Shown: piece by piece, positions 38,873 to 47,079 of the stretch
Layout of the letters: the number at the start of each line of letters is the position of its first letter
How positions within the stretch are numbered: the first letter of the stretch is position 1
Source: Flexivirga alba
GTDB lineage: Bacteria; Actinomycetota; Actinomycetes; Actinomycetales; Dermatophilaceae
Direction: 5' to 3'
Length of the DNA: 64,000 nucleotides
Assembly: GCF_042661025.1 (NCBI RefSeq)
Contig: NZ_JBHSWH010000001.1
Coordinates: 3,844,001-3,908,000, forward strand
Program-made: the position numbers and the translations under genes
The notes under the pieces: model-generated
Database searches by the model: none
What the model saw: only the letters and a program-made list of their open reading frames with translations
What the model was told of the DNA's origin: nothing

Positions 38873-40086
38873 GTGGCCTCCCCTTCGTCGAGCAGACCGA
38901 ACCACTGCGCGGCGGTGTGCACGTCCTTGTCGCCACGACCGGACAGGTTGACCAGCAGCAGCGCGTCCTTGCCGAGCTCGCGACCGAGTTTCATCGCGCC
39001 GGCGAGGGCATGGGCGCTCTCGATCGCGGGCAGGATGCCTTCGGACCGCGACAGCGCCTGGAAGGCGTCCATCGCTTCGGTATCGGTGATCGGGAAGTAT
39101 TCGGCGCGGCCCGTGTCGCGCAGGAAGGAGTGCTCGGGACCGACACTCGGGTAGTCCAAACCCGCTGACACGGAATGGGATTCGATGGTCTGACCCTCTT
39201 CGTCCTGCAGCACGTAGGTGAACGCGCCGTGCAGGACGCCAGGGGTGGCCTGGCCGCTGAAGCGGGAAGCGTGCCGGCCTGACTCGGGGCCGTCGCCGCC
39301 ACCCTCGAGGCCGATCAGCCGCACGCCCTCGTCATCGATGAACCGGTGGAAGATGCCCATCGCGTTGGACCCGCCGCCGACGCAGGCCAGCACCGCGTCG
39401 GGCAACCGGCCGTATTCGTCGAGCATCTGGCCACGGGCCTCGACGCCGATCACCCGGTGGAAGTCACGGACCATCTCCGGGAAGGGATAGGGGCCGGTCA
39501 CCGTGCCGAGCACGTAGTGGGTGTGCGCGACGTTGGCGACCCAGTCGCGGAAGGCCTCGTTGACGGCGTCCTTGAGGGTGCGCGAGCCGTGGTCGACCGG
39601 GATGACCTCGGCGCCGAGCAACTGCATCCGGGCGACGTTGAGCGCCTGACGCTCGGTGTCGACACGGCCCATATAGACCGTGCACTCGAGCCCCATCAGC
39701 GCGGCGGCGGTGGCTGTCGCGACGCCGTGCTGGCCAGCGCCGGTCTCGGCAATGACACGGGTCTTGCCCATCCGCTTGGTCAGCAGTGCCTGGCCGAGCA
39801 CGTTGTTGATCTTGTGCGAGCCGGTGTGGTTGAGGTCCTCACGCTTGAGCACCACCTGCGCACCACCGCAGTGCTCGTCGCCGAAGCGCCGCACCGGCGT
39901 GATGATGCTGGGCCGGCCGGTGTAGCTGCGCTGCAACTCGGCCAGCTGGCCGAGGAATGCCGGGTCGGTCATCGCCTTGCGCCGGTGCTCGTCCAGCTCC
40001 TCCAGCGCGGCGACCAGCGCCTCGGGCACATAGCGCCCGCCATACGCACCGAACCGCCCGAGTGGCGGTGGGTTGGTCTGAGTCAT
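38869..40086 (-). CDS. trpB: Tryptophan synthase beta subunit
   Basis: A 405-residue PLP enzyme joining indole and serine to tryptophan. The PLP Lys lies in HTGSHKINNVLGQALL, preceded by the catalytic Glu of KREDLN. The phosphate-binding GGGSNAMG and YPSVGPEHSFL are intact. The start overlaps the trpC stop by ATGA. Confidence 0.96.
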   Translation of the reverse strand: MTQTNPPPLGRFGAYGGRYVPEALVAALEELDEHRRKAMTDPAFLGQLAELQRSYTGRPSIITPVRRFGDEHCGGAQVVLKREDLNHTGSHKINNVLGQALLTKRMGKTRVIAETGAGQHGVATATAAALMGLECTVYMGRVDTERQALNVARMQLLGAEVIPVDHGSRTLKDAVNEAFRDWVANVAHTHYVLGTVTGPYPFPEMVRDFHRVIGVEARGQMLDEYGRLPDAVLACVGGGSNAMGIFHRFIDDEGVRLIGLEGGGDGPESGRHASRFSGQATPGVLHGAFTYVLQDEEGQTIESHSVSAGLDYPSVGPEHSFLRDTGRAEYFPITDTEAMDAFQALSRSEGILPAIESAHALAGAMKLGRELGKDALLLVNLSGRGDKDVHTAAQWFGLLDEGEAT

Positions 40087-40871
40087 CGGGATCCTTCGAT
40101 CATCGTGCGGACGGCGGCGCGCGGGTCACCACCGGTGACCAGTGCCTCACCTACGAGCACTGCGTTTGCGCCGGCCGCGACATAGTCGGCGACGTCCTGC
40201 GGGTTGCGTATGCCGGACTCGGCGACTCGAATACGGTCCGCCGGCACGCGCGGGGCGAGCCGGGCGAAGACGCCGCGATCAACGTCAAGAGTCTTCAGGT
40301 TGCGAGCGTTGACACCGATCAGCTGGGCGTCGGCGGCGAGCGCGCGATCGATCTCCGCCTCGTCGTGCGTCTCGACCAGCGCTGTCATACCGAGGTCGGT
40401 CGCGTGCTGAAAGAGATCGCGCAGCAGGGTGTCGTCCAGCGCCGCCACGATCAGCAGGATGATGTCCGCGCCGTGCGCCCGGGCCTCGTCGACCTGGTAG
40501 TGGTCGACCATGAAGTCCTTGCGCAACACGGGGATTCGCACGCTTGCCCGCACTGCGTCGAGGTCGGCCAGCGAGCCGCCGAACCGGCGCTGCTCGGTGA
40601 GCACGGAGATGGCGGTCGCGCCACCCTGCTCGTATGCCGCAGCCAACTCGGCCGGATCGGGTATCTCGGCGAGATCACCCTTGCTCGGGCTGCGGCGCTT
40701 GACCTCGGAGATGACCTTGACCGGGCCGTCGGCACGGAACGCCGTGAGCGCGTCGATCGCGGGCGCGGCAGCTGCCGCCTGCGTTGCGATCTCCCGCGCC
40801 GAGATGTGTCGCTTTCGGTCCTCGAGGTCCTCGCGAACCCCGAGGATGATGTCGTCGAGGACCGTGGCCAC
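40083..40871 (-). CDS. trpC: Indole-3-glycerol phosphate synthase
   Basis: A 262-residue TIM barrel closing the indole ring. Conserved are ISEVKRRSPSKGDL with catalytic Lys, VLRKDFMVDHYQVDEARAHGAD, GVNARNLKT and AESGIRNPQDV. It begins 1 base upstream of the small membrane-protein stop and is coupled to trpB. It is a stand-alone trpC, not fused to trpF. Confidence 0.95.
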   Translation of the reverse strand: MATVLDDIILGVREDLEDRKRHISAREIATQAAAAAPAIDALTAFRADGPVKVISEVKRRSPSKGDLAEIPDPAELAAAYEQGGATAISVLTEQRRFGGSLADLDAVRASVRIPVLRKDFMVDHYQVDEARAHGADIILLIVAALDDTLLRDLFQHATDLGMTALVETHDEAEIDRALAADAQLIGVNARNLKTLDVDRGVFARLAPRVPADRIRVAESGIRNPQDVADYVAAGANAVLVGEALVTGGDPRAAVRTMIEGSR

Positions 40872-41180
40872 CTAGGACGCCCGCTGCGACTCGATCTGGG
40901 CCCGCTCCTCCGCGGTGAGCGGCGGGGCGTGCAGCTTGTGGTGGTTGCCGAAGCCCATCTTGCCCATGGCCTTGCCGACCAGGACGCCGACCACTGCCAG
41001 CGCGCCACCGATGTAATAGAACGGGTGCAGGCCCCAGGCGACGCCGATGGACACGCAGATCGAAGCGACCAACAGGAAGCAGACGGTGGTCCACGCCGCG
41101 ACGCTGTGTCCGTGGTCCTCGTGGATTTCTTCGGCCATCTGGCGCTGCTCCTTCGTGGGCGGTCTCTTGGTCGTCGTCAC
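40872..41180 (-). CDS. Small membrane protein with HGxxxAAWT motif (DUF6704-like), trp-operon associated
   Basis: A 102-residue protein. The N-terminal soluble stretch ends in DHGHSVAAWTTV, the HGxxPAAWT-type hallmark of a small family commonly placed before trpC in actinobacteria (recollection of the family; no search was run). Two membrane segments follow (about 30-50 and 56-76), then a basic, His-rich tail KMGFGNHHKLHAPPL. It directly abuts trpC. Function unknown; conserved position suggests a role linked to tryptophan or precursor handling. Confidence 0.8.
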   Translation of the reverse strand: MTTTKRPPTKEQRQMAEEIHEDHGHSVAAWTTVCFLLVASICVSIGVAWGLHPFYYIGGALAVVGVLVGKAMGKMGFGNHHKLHAPPLTAEERAQIESQRAS

Positions 41181-41221
41181 GACGACATGTCCTGCTGGTG
41201 GGCATTCCCTGCGGGCCCCGG

Positions 41222-41896
41222 TCAGTCCGGTGTGCGCCGCTCGTTGATTGTGTCAGACCCTCCTGGGCCGTCGGTCGGGTCCTCGCCGTCGGTCAGCATG
41301 TCCCAGTCCGAACGCTTGGTCGCCTTGGGCGCGGTGGGGGCGTCATACCGGCTGGACAGGCCTGACCAACTGCGGACACCGAGGATCGCAAGCACACCCG
41401 TCAACACCAGCAAGACGCCGCCGAGCAGCGCCACCCACGGCCAGATCGTCAGGCCTGCGGCAACCTTGCGGTCCCCCGTATGACCGGTCATCGTCGTCGC
41501 CACGTCAGCGAGGATCTTGACCGGGTCGCGCACGACCACGATCACGGCGGCGACCGCGACAACCCCCGCGATCAGCGTGAGCACAGCGGCGATCCACCGG
41601 GCGATGCGACCGGTCGTCAGTGTCGCGAGGACCGCTGCGGCTCCGACGAGCGCGGCGGCGAGTAGCGCGGGTGCCGACTTGCTGCCGGACGCCGTGGTGT
41701 GTGCGCTCTGCAGCACGGCGTCGGTCACCGTCCCGCTCACCCACGTGCGGGTGTTGGCCGCGATCATCAGCAGCACCGCGACCGCGCCGAGGAGCAGGAT
41801 CGACCGCTTGCCGATCATGCTGCTGGTCGCGCCGCTGCCCTCACCTCCGGTCCTCGCTCGTGCCTCGCTGTGATCCTCGGCTCGGTCGTCGCTCAT
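41222..41896 (-). CDS. Trp biosynthesis-associated membrane protein (Trp_oprn_chp family)
   Basis: A 224-residue protein with four membrane segments (about 30-48, 76-94, 102-122, 150-172) and a conserved small loop after the first (NTRTWVSGTV). It matches the family known only from actinobacterial trp operons. ATG 41896 overlaps the trpE stop (ATGA). Residues 3-24 are encoded by a copy of a dispersed repeat, nearly the same as the trpE leader; a second Met at residue 27 (MIGKRSILLL) may be the ancestral start. Function unknown. Confidence 0.85.
   Translation of the reverse strand: MSDDRAEDHSEARARTGGEGSGATSSMIGKRSILLLGAVAVLLMIAANTRTWVSGTVTDAVLQSAHTTASGSKSAPALLAAALVGAAAVLATLTTGRIARWIAAVLTLIAGVVAVAAVIVVVRDPVKILADVATTMTGHTGDRKVAAGLTIWPWVALLGGVLLVLTGVLAILGVRSWSGLSSRYDAPTAPKATKRSDWDMLTDGEDPTDGPGGSDTINERRTPD
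41834..41896 (-). repeat. Repeat copy encoding the N-terminal leader of the Trp-associated membrane protein
   Basis: The first 63 bases from the ATG match the first 63 bases of trpE at 51 positions, although the proteins are otherwise unrelated. The shared core CACGAGCGAGGA belongs to the ACGAGCGAG repeat family also seen at 29853-29911 and 44675-44868. Confidence 0.65.
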
Positions 41897-43520
41897 CCGA
41901 TGGCCCGCATCCCGGACGCCACCGCGACCGCGCGCAACGCCGCGGCCGCCTTGGTGCGGGTCTCCTGGTATTCCGACTCAGGCACCGAGTCGGCGACGAT
42001 GCCCGCGCCCGCCTGCACGTAGGCGACGTTGTCCTGCAGCACCGCCGTCCGGATGGCGATGGCCATGTCCAGGTCGCCGGCGAAGTCGAAGTAGCCGACG
42101 ACCCCGCCATACACACCACGGCGAATGCCCTCGAGCCGCTCGATGATCTGCATCGCGCGCGGTTTCGGTGCGCCGCTGAGCGTGCCGGCCGGGAAGGTCG
42201 CCACGAGCGCGTCGTATGCCGAACGGCTCTTGCCCAACTCACCGACCACCGTGGACTCCAGATGCATGATGTGGCTGTATCGCCGGATCTGCATGAACTC
42301 GACCGTGTCGACCGTCCCCGCGTTGCAGACCTTCTGCAGGTCGTTGCGGGAGAGGTCGACCAGCATCAGGTGCTCGGCACGCTCCTTGGGATCGGCCAGC
42401 AGTTCGTCGGCGAGGTCCTCGTCCTGCTCGGGGCTCTTGCCACGTGGCCGAGACCCGGCGATCGGGCGGGTGATGACCCGCTCCCCCGTCACCTTCACGA
42501 GGGCTTCCGGGCTGGAGCCGACGATGTCGTATGTCGAGCCGTCCGGGTGCGGCAGGCGCAGCAGGTACATGTAGGGGCTGGGATTGCCGACCCGCAACGC
42601 ACGGTAGACGTCCAGCGCGTCGGCACCACACGGCACCGAAAAGCGTTGCGAGACAACGATTTGGAAGGCCTCCCCGGAGCGGATGTCTTCCTTCGCCTGC
42701 TCGACCATGTCGTGGTACTGCTCACGTGTGTGGGTGCTGACCGGCTCCAGCGTCACCGGCTCGGGCACCGACACCGTGCTGGGCGCGTCCACGGCCAGCG
42801 ACTCCTGCATTGCGTCCAGTCGATCGACGGCGGTGGACCAGGCCTGATCGGCGCGCTCGTCGGTGTTGTCGTGATTGATCGCGTTGGCGATCAGCAGCAC
42901 GCTGCCGTCGGAGTGGTCGAGCACCGCCAGATCGGTTGCCAGCACCATCCCGATCTCCGGGGTGTGCAGGTCGTCCACCCCGGTGTCGGCCAGTCGCTCC
43001 CAGTGCCGGACTGCGTCATACGTGACGGCGCCGACGAGGCCGCCGGTGAGCGGCGGCAGGCCCGAGATACGCGGTGTGGCGAGGACCTGCAGGGTGTCGC
43101 GCAGCACGTCGGTCGGGGCTCCGTCGGTCGGCACTCCGACGGGCGGTGTCCCTAGCCAGACGGCTCGCCCGTCCTGCTCGGTGAGAGTGGCGCGGCTGTC
43201 GGCGCCGATGATCGAGTACCGCGACCACACTCCCCGTGCTCGGCCGACTCGAGCAGGAAGGTGCCGGGGCGATCGCCCGCAAGCTTGCGGTAGATGCCCA
43301 GCGGCGTTTCGCCGTCAGCCAGCAGCCGACGCACAACGGGTATGACGCGCCGCCCGTCGGCGGCAAGCTGCAGGAACTGCGGCAGGCTCGGCCAGGTCAC
43401 GCCCCACTCGAGCTCCGCGTGCGGGCTGTCGTCCGCGCTCATGCTTTCTGACGCACTTCTACCCTCGGCTCCGCTCCTCGCTCGTACCTCGCTGCGATGC
43501 TCGCCCCGGTCGGTGCTCAT
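41893..43520 (-). CDS. trpE: Anthranilate synthase component I (frameshifted at 43232-43235)
   Basis: Converts chorismate to anthranilate with TrpG-supplied ammonia; no trpG lies in this window. The C-terminal chorismate-binding domain has the catalytic block GSSPEALVKVTGERV, TRPIAGSRPRG and GTLSGAPKPRAMQIIE. The N-terminal part holds FLLESAEHG, the LLES element linked to tryptophan feedback inhibition. The frame breaks at AEHG; one extra C in the CCCC at 43232-43235 gives AEHGGVWSRYSIIGAD and a protein of about 542 residues. ATG 43520 overlaps the hisI stop (ATGA). Residues 3-24 are repeat-derived; Met27 (MSADDSPHAELEW) may be the original start. Confidence 0.94.
43458..43520 (-). repeat. 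Repeat copy encoding the N-terminal leader of TrpE
   Basis: The stretch contains GAGGTACGAGCGAGGAGCGG, identical over 14 bases to the complement of 29885-29898. It matches the start of the gene at 41896 over 51 of 63 bases. It sits exactly between the hisI/trpE ATGA junction and a downstream in-frame Met codon. Confidence 0.65.
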
Positions 43521-43879
43521 GCAGTCACCGCCCCGAGGTCGGTGAAGAAGCAGGACCGTTCGCCGGTGTGACAGGCCGGGCCGACCTGGTCGACGCGGAC
43601 GAGCAGCGTGTCGCCGTCACAGTCGAGCGCGACCGACTTCACGTGCTGCACGTGACCGGAGGTGTCGCCCTTGCGCCAGTACTCCTGCCGGCTACGCGAC
43701 CAGAAGGTCACTCGGCCCGACGTCAGCGTGCGATGCAACGCCTCGTCGTCCATCCAGCCCACCATCAGCACTTCGCCGGTGTCATGTTGCTGGATCACAG
43801 CGGGAATCAGCCCTGCCGGGTCGTGCTTCAGCAGGGCTGCGATCTCGGGATCGAGCGTGGAGGAACTCACGATTGCCAT
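43517..43879 (-). CDS. hisI: Phosphoribosyl-AMP cyclohydrolase
   Basis: A 120-residue zinc enzyme opening the adenine ring of PR-AMP in histidine synthesis. VLMVGWMDDEALHRTL, FWSRSRQEYWRKGDTSGH and metal-binding DCDGD...GPACHTGERSCF are all present. ATG 43879 is used; GTG 43870 is a close alternative. It is the first gene of the trp operon here, coupled to trpE. Confidence 0.93.
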   Translation of the reverse strand: MAIVSSSTLDPEIAALLKHDPAGLIPAVIQQHDTGEVLMVGWMDDEALHRTLTSGRVTFWSRSRQEYWRKGDTSGHVQHVKSVALDCDGDTLLVRVDQVGPACHTGERSCFFTDLGAVTA

Positions 43880-44021
43880 TCTGCCGCACCGGGTTTCCGG
43901 GTTCTCCGCGGCCGCAGTAGCGCGGCGGCGCACATGCGTCCGGCTCCATTTCTGGCTCAGGGCAGTAGGTCGTATCTCACCGTGTCACGTGCGTCGCGTC
44001 GTCGTACGCCATGCTTGCCGT

Positions 44022-44666
44022 ATGCCGAAATTCGCCCAGGCCGAGCGTGCCGCCCTCTGTGACGCGTTCGCCGACGTCGGACCCGACGCCCCCACCCTCT
44101 GCGGAGACTGGACCACCCGCGACCTCGCCGCACACCTCGTGGTGCGGGAGGGCCGACCCGATGCGGCGGCCGGCATGTTCGTGCCGCTGCTCGCCGGGCG
44201 CCTCGAGTCTGTGCAGCGCAAGGTCGCCGAGACACCATGGGACGAGCTCGTCGAAAAGGTCCGGTCCGGTCCACCGCGGCTGGGTCCGTTCGGCTTTCCC
44301 GGTGTCGACGAGCAGGCCAACCTTTCCGAGTTCTTCATCCACCACGAGGACGTCCTGCGGGCGGGCGACCACTCTGCAGCACGACGTGAAGTGCCCGTCG
44401 AGGAACAGGCCGCCCTGTGGCGGATCCTGCCGCGGATCGGGCGAATGACGTTGCGCAGCACCCGTGTCGGCGTCGTCGCGGATTGCCCCGGCCACGGCCG
44501 TCGCACCCTGCGCGGCCCCCGGGACGACCACGGGAATGTCGTCCTGACCGGAGCGCCGGGCGAAGTCTTGCTGCACATCTTCGGTCGCGGCGCGGTCGCC
44601 GACCTCGAGCTCGACGGCTCCGACACCGACGTCGAGGCCTTCCGCGAGAGCTCCCTCGGCTTCTGA
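44022..44666 (+). CDS. TIGR03085-type protein (maleylpyruvate isomerase N-terminal/DinB-like fold)
   Basis: A 214-residue protein with the mycothiol-dependent-enzyme fold. N-terminal FAQAERAALCDAF and TLCGDWTTRDLAAHLVVREG, with a metal-type His, are characteristic; NLSEFFIHHEDVLRA gives the second and third His. A C-terminal strand-rich segment (GEVLLHIFGRGA) follows. The family occurs in mycothiol-making actinobacteria, but its reaction is unknown. ATG 44022 gives the conserved start MPKFAQAE. Confidence 0.82.
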   Translation: MPKFAQAERAALCDAFADVGPDAPTLCGDWTTRDLAAHLVVREGRPDAAAGMFVPLLAGRLESVQRKVAETPWDELVEKVRSGPPRLGPFGFPGVDEQANLSEFFIHHEDVLRAGDHSAARREVPVEEQAALWRILPRIGRMTLRSTRVGVVADCPGHGRRTLRGPRDDHGNVVLTGAPGEVLLHIFGRGAVADLELDGSDTDVEAFRESSLGF

Positions 44667-44674
44667 CCGCAGGA

Positions 44675-44868
44675 GGTGGCCGAGGCCCCCGCGCCAAGGT
44701 GGCCGAGGCCCCGCGCCAAGGTGGCCGAGGAGCCCGTGAGGAACGAGCGGGCGTCTCGAAGCCCCGCGCAAGGTGGCCGAGGAGCGAGGAACGAGCGTCT
44801 CGAGGCCCCGCGCAAGGTGGCCGAGGAGCCCGTGAGGAACGAGCGGGCGTCTCGAGGCCCCGACGCCA
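44675..44868. repeat. Tandem array of five degenerate GGTGGCCGAGG... units
   Basis: Each unit begins GGTGGCCGAGG and ends near CCCCGCGC(C)AA. Units 1 and 2 are short (about 23 bases); unit 3 is about 52 bases and contains GTGAGGAACGAGCGGGCGTC; unit 4 lacks an internal CCGT segment; unit 5 resembles unit 3. The array fills the gap between convergent genes (44666 and 44900). Open frames across it have no coding character. Confidence 0.75.
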
Positions 44869-44899
44869 ATCGAAACCACCTGCTAACGAAGACCTTTCG

Positions 44900-45381
44900 T
44901 CATACCAACGACCGGGACATGACGAGTTCAACACGCCCATCAGGGGCAACCTCGCGCTCACCGGTCAGCACGAAGCCATTGCGCTCATAGGCTCGTATGC
45001 CGCGCGGATTGTCCTCCATCACCAGCAGCGACATCTGCGTCCCGCCGTGCTCGCGCACGACGCTCGCGCACGCATCGAGCAGAGCGTCGACGGTGCCCGA
45101 GCCGCGCGCGCGGGGTCCAGCCACATGCCGTTGACGTACCACCCAGCATCGAACTCATAGGCTCCCGCGATGCCCCTGTCGTCCCCGTTCAAAGTTGCGA
45201 GAAAGGTCGCCGGTCGGACGGCCCGCTGTCGCCATTCGGCTTCGTCGAATGCGAACTCCCGCTCGTATGTCGACCCGAACATCTCGGGCGAATCCTGCAG
45301 CGCTGCCAACCGCACCGCTCGATATCGCTCCCACAAACTGGGGACCACGCGGACTATCGAGCAAGCGACGTCCGCAGCCAT
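44900..45381 (-). CDS. GNAT-family N-acetyltransferase (frameshifted at 45112-45115)
   Basis: A protein of about 160 residues similar to small-molecule GNATs. The N-terminal part has RVVPSLWERYRAVRLAALQDSP (20-residue limit aside, this is the family's opening helix at residues 10-31) and AGWYVNGMWLDP; the second frame has SGTVDALLDACASVV, LLVMEDNPRGIRAYERNGF. One extra G in GGGG at 45112-45115 joins them as WLDPRARGSGTVDALL, which restores the acetyl-CoA motif A. ATG 45381 overlaps the hisF stop by one base (TGATG). Substrate unknown. Confidence 0.8.
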
Positions 45382-46136
45382 CAGCGAACTTCGTAGCCTG
45401 CAGCCCGCAGGGCGTCCTTGACCTGGCCTATCGTCAGCTCGCCGAAGTGGAAAACCGAGGCCGCGAGCACAGCGTCCGCACCGGCCTCGACAGCCTGCAC
45501 GAAGTGCTCGACCCGGCCCGCACCACCGCTGGCGACGATCGGCACGTCGACCTCGGCACGCACGGCGCGGATCAGCTCCAGATCGAAGCCGTCTTTCGTG
45601 CCATCGGCATCCATCGAGTTGAGCAGGATCTCGCCGACGCCCAAAGCGGCCGCGCGAGAACACCATTCGAGTGCATCGAGTTCTGTCGACTTCAGGCCGC
45701 CATGAGTAGTGACCTCGAAATTGCCGTGCTGTGAACGACGTACGTCTGCCGACAGGACGAGCACCTGGGAGCCGAACCGCTCCGCGATCTCAGCGATAAC
45801 CGCCGGTCGCGCGATGGCTCCGGTGTTGATCCCCACCTTGTCCGCGCCGGCTCGCAGGAGGCGGTCCACGTCGTCCACGGTTCGCACCCCGCCTCCGACG
45901 GTGAGCGGGATGAACACCTGCTCCGCAGTCCGGCCAACAACGTCGTATGTCGTGTCACGGCCTGCCGAACTCGCGGTGACATCGAGGAAGGTCAGCTCGT
46001 CGGCACCCTGCCCGTCATACCGCTCGGCCAACTCGACCGGATCGCCTGCGTCCCGGAGATTCTCGAAATTGACACCCTTGACCACCCGCCCGGCATCGAC
46101 GTCGAGGCACGGGATGACACGCACTGCAACCGTCAT
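45381..46136 (-). CDS. hisF: Imidazole glycerol phosphate synthase cyclase subunit HisF
   Basis: A 251-residue TIM barrel making imidazole glycerol phosphate and AICAR with ammonia from HisH. Catalytic Asp in IPCLDVDAGRVVKGVNF and Asp of LNSMDADGTKDGFDLEL are present, as are phosphate loops VGGGVRTVDD and ASGGAGRVEHF. ATG 46136 gives the usual MTVAVRVIPCLDVD. It heads a two-gene unit with the GNAT gene; hisH and hisA are not in this window. Confidence 0.95.
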   Translation of the reverse strand: MTVAVRVIPCLDVDAGRVVKGVNFENLRDAGDPVELAERYDGQGADELTFLDVTASSAGRDTTYDVVGRTAEQVFIPLTVGGGVRTVDDVDRLLRAGADKVGINTGAIARPAVIAEIAERFGSQVLVLSADVRRSQHGNFEVTTHGGLKSTELDALEWCSRAAALGVGEILLNSMDADGTKDGFDLELIRAVRAEVDVPIVASGGAGRVEHFVQAVEAGADAVLAASVFHFGELTIGQVKDALRAAGYEVR

Positions 46137-46369
46137 GGCAGGCAAGCCTAGCGGGGTCGGAGACACCACCCGGTGGGGTCGGCCGAAGCAGCGCCAATCG
46201 GCCGATCGACCTCGCCGGTGAACGACATCGATGGAACTCGTCTCATATTCTGAAACGCATTTTCGGAGGGTTGATTTGACATCGAGAGGATTTCACCTGT
46301 CCACGGCAAATCGCGGAAAATGCGCTCTCGCAACGTGATTCGATCCTCCCGTGCTGAGACGATCTTGCC

Positions 46370-46397
46370 TTGACTTCGCTCGGCGAGCACATAACGT
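46370..46397 (+). promoter_or_regulatory. Candidate promoter of ectABC
   Basis: TTGACT (46370-46375) and TAACGT (46392-46397) are separated by 16 bases. A second TTGACA lies at 46274-46279 without a clear partner. The 272-base region before ectA is noticeably richer in A+T than its surroundings. The promoter would place transcription start within a few bases of ATG 46409. Confidence 0.45.
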
Positions 46398-46408
46398 CGA
46401 GGCCAGTC

Positions 46409-46975
46409 ATGCCGATACCAATCGAAGTACCGACCCGACCACTATCCGCCAAGCAGCACACCATGCACTCTGCACGAGCGCATATGTCCCGGCCGAGCGA
46501 GACACACCAGCTCGTCATACGGGAGCCGCGTCCGTCCGATGGTGCGCACATGTGGACCGTCGCCAAGGACGGCGGTGAGCTCGATCTGAACTCGTCATAC
46601 GCGTATCTGATGATGACGCGAGATTTCTCGACGACGTGCCGAGTCGCGTTGAGCGACAACGAGATCGTGGGCTACGTCCTCGGCTACCGCCCGCCGGAAC
46701 GGCCCACTCACCTGTTCGTCTGGCAGGTGGCCGTGCGCGACGACCAGCGCGGGCGGGGCGTCGCAGCGCACATGCTCGAGCACCTGATCGCGACCAGCGA
46801 CGTCGATGCGCTCGAGGCCACCGTCGAGGAGACCAACGGCGCGTCCCGTGCGCTGTTCGCCAGCATCGCGCGCAAGCACCGGGCCGAGTTGACCTGGTCG
46901 GAGGGCATCCCCGCAGAGCACTTCCCCGACGGCCACGCCGGTGAACCCATGCTGCAGATCCAACCCCTGCGCTGA
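46409..46975 (+). CDS. ectA: L-2,4-diaminobutyrate N-acetyltransferase
   Basis: Second enzyme of ectoine synthesis, a GNAT acetylating diaminobutyrate from acetyl-CoA. Core motifs are IREPRPSDGAHMWTVAKD, LNSSYAYLMMTRDFSTTC, VWQVAVRDDQRGRGVAAHML for acetyl-CoA and EETNGASRALFASIARKH. The start is uncertain: ATG 46409 (188 aa, weak GAGG upstream) or ATG 46484 (163 aa, nearer the usual family length). Next genes are ectB and ectC. Confidence 0.93.
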   Translation: MPIPIEVPTRPLSAKQHTMHSARAHMSRPSETHQLVIREPRPSDGAHMWTVAKDGGELDLNSSYAYLMMTRDFSTTCRVALSDNEIVGYVLGYRPPERPTHLFVWQVAVRDDQRGRGVAAHMLEHLIATSDVDALEATVEETNGASRALFASIARKHRAELTWSEGIPAEHFPDGHAGEPMLQIQPLR

Positions 46976-47079
46976 GCGCCGCCGCGCTCGCCGACGCCGT
47001 ATCGCCGCGACGATCACGCCGCGGCAACCGTGCAGGGTAATCGCCTGTGCACGCTCCCGATTCGACAGAAGGAATCCCC

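Noticed and set aside
44676..45160. Open frames on the plus strand across the tandem repeat
   Set aside because: They are made of repeat translation and the complement of the GNAT gene, with no coding character.
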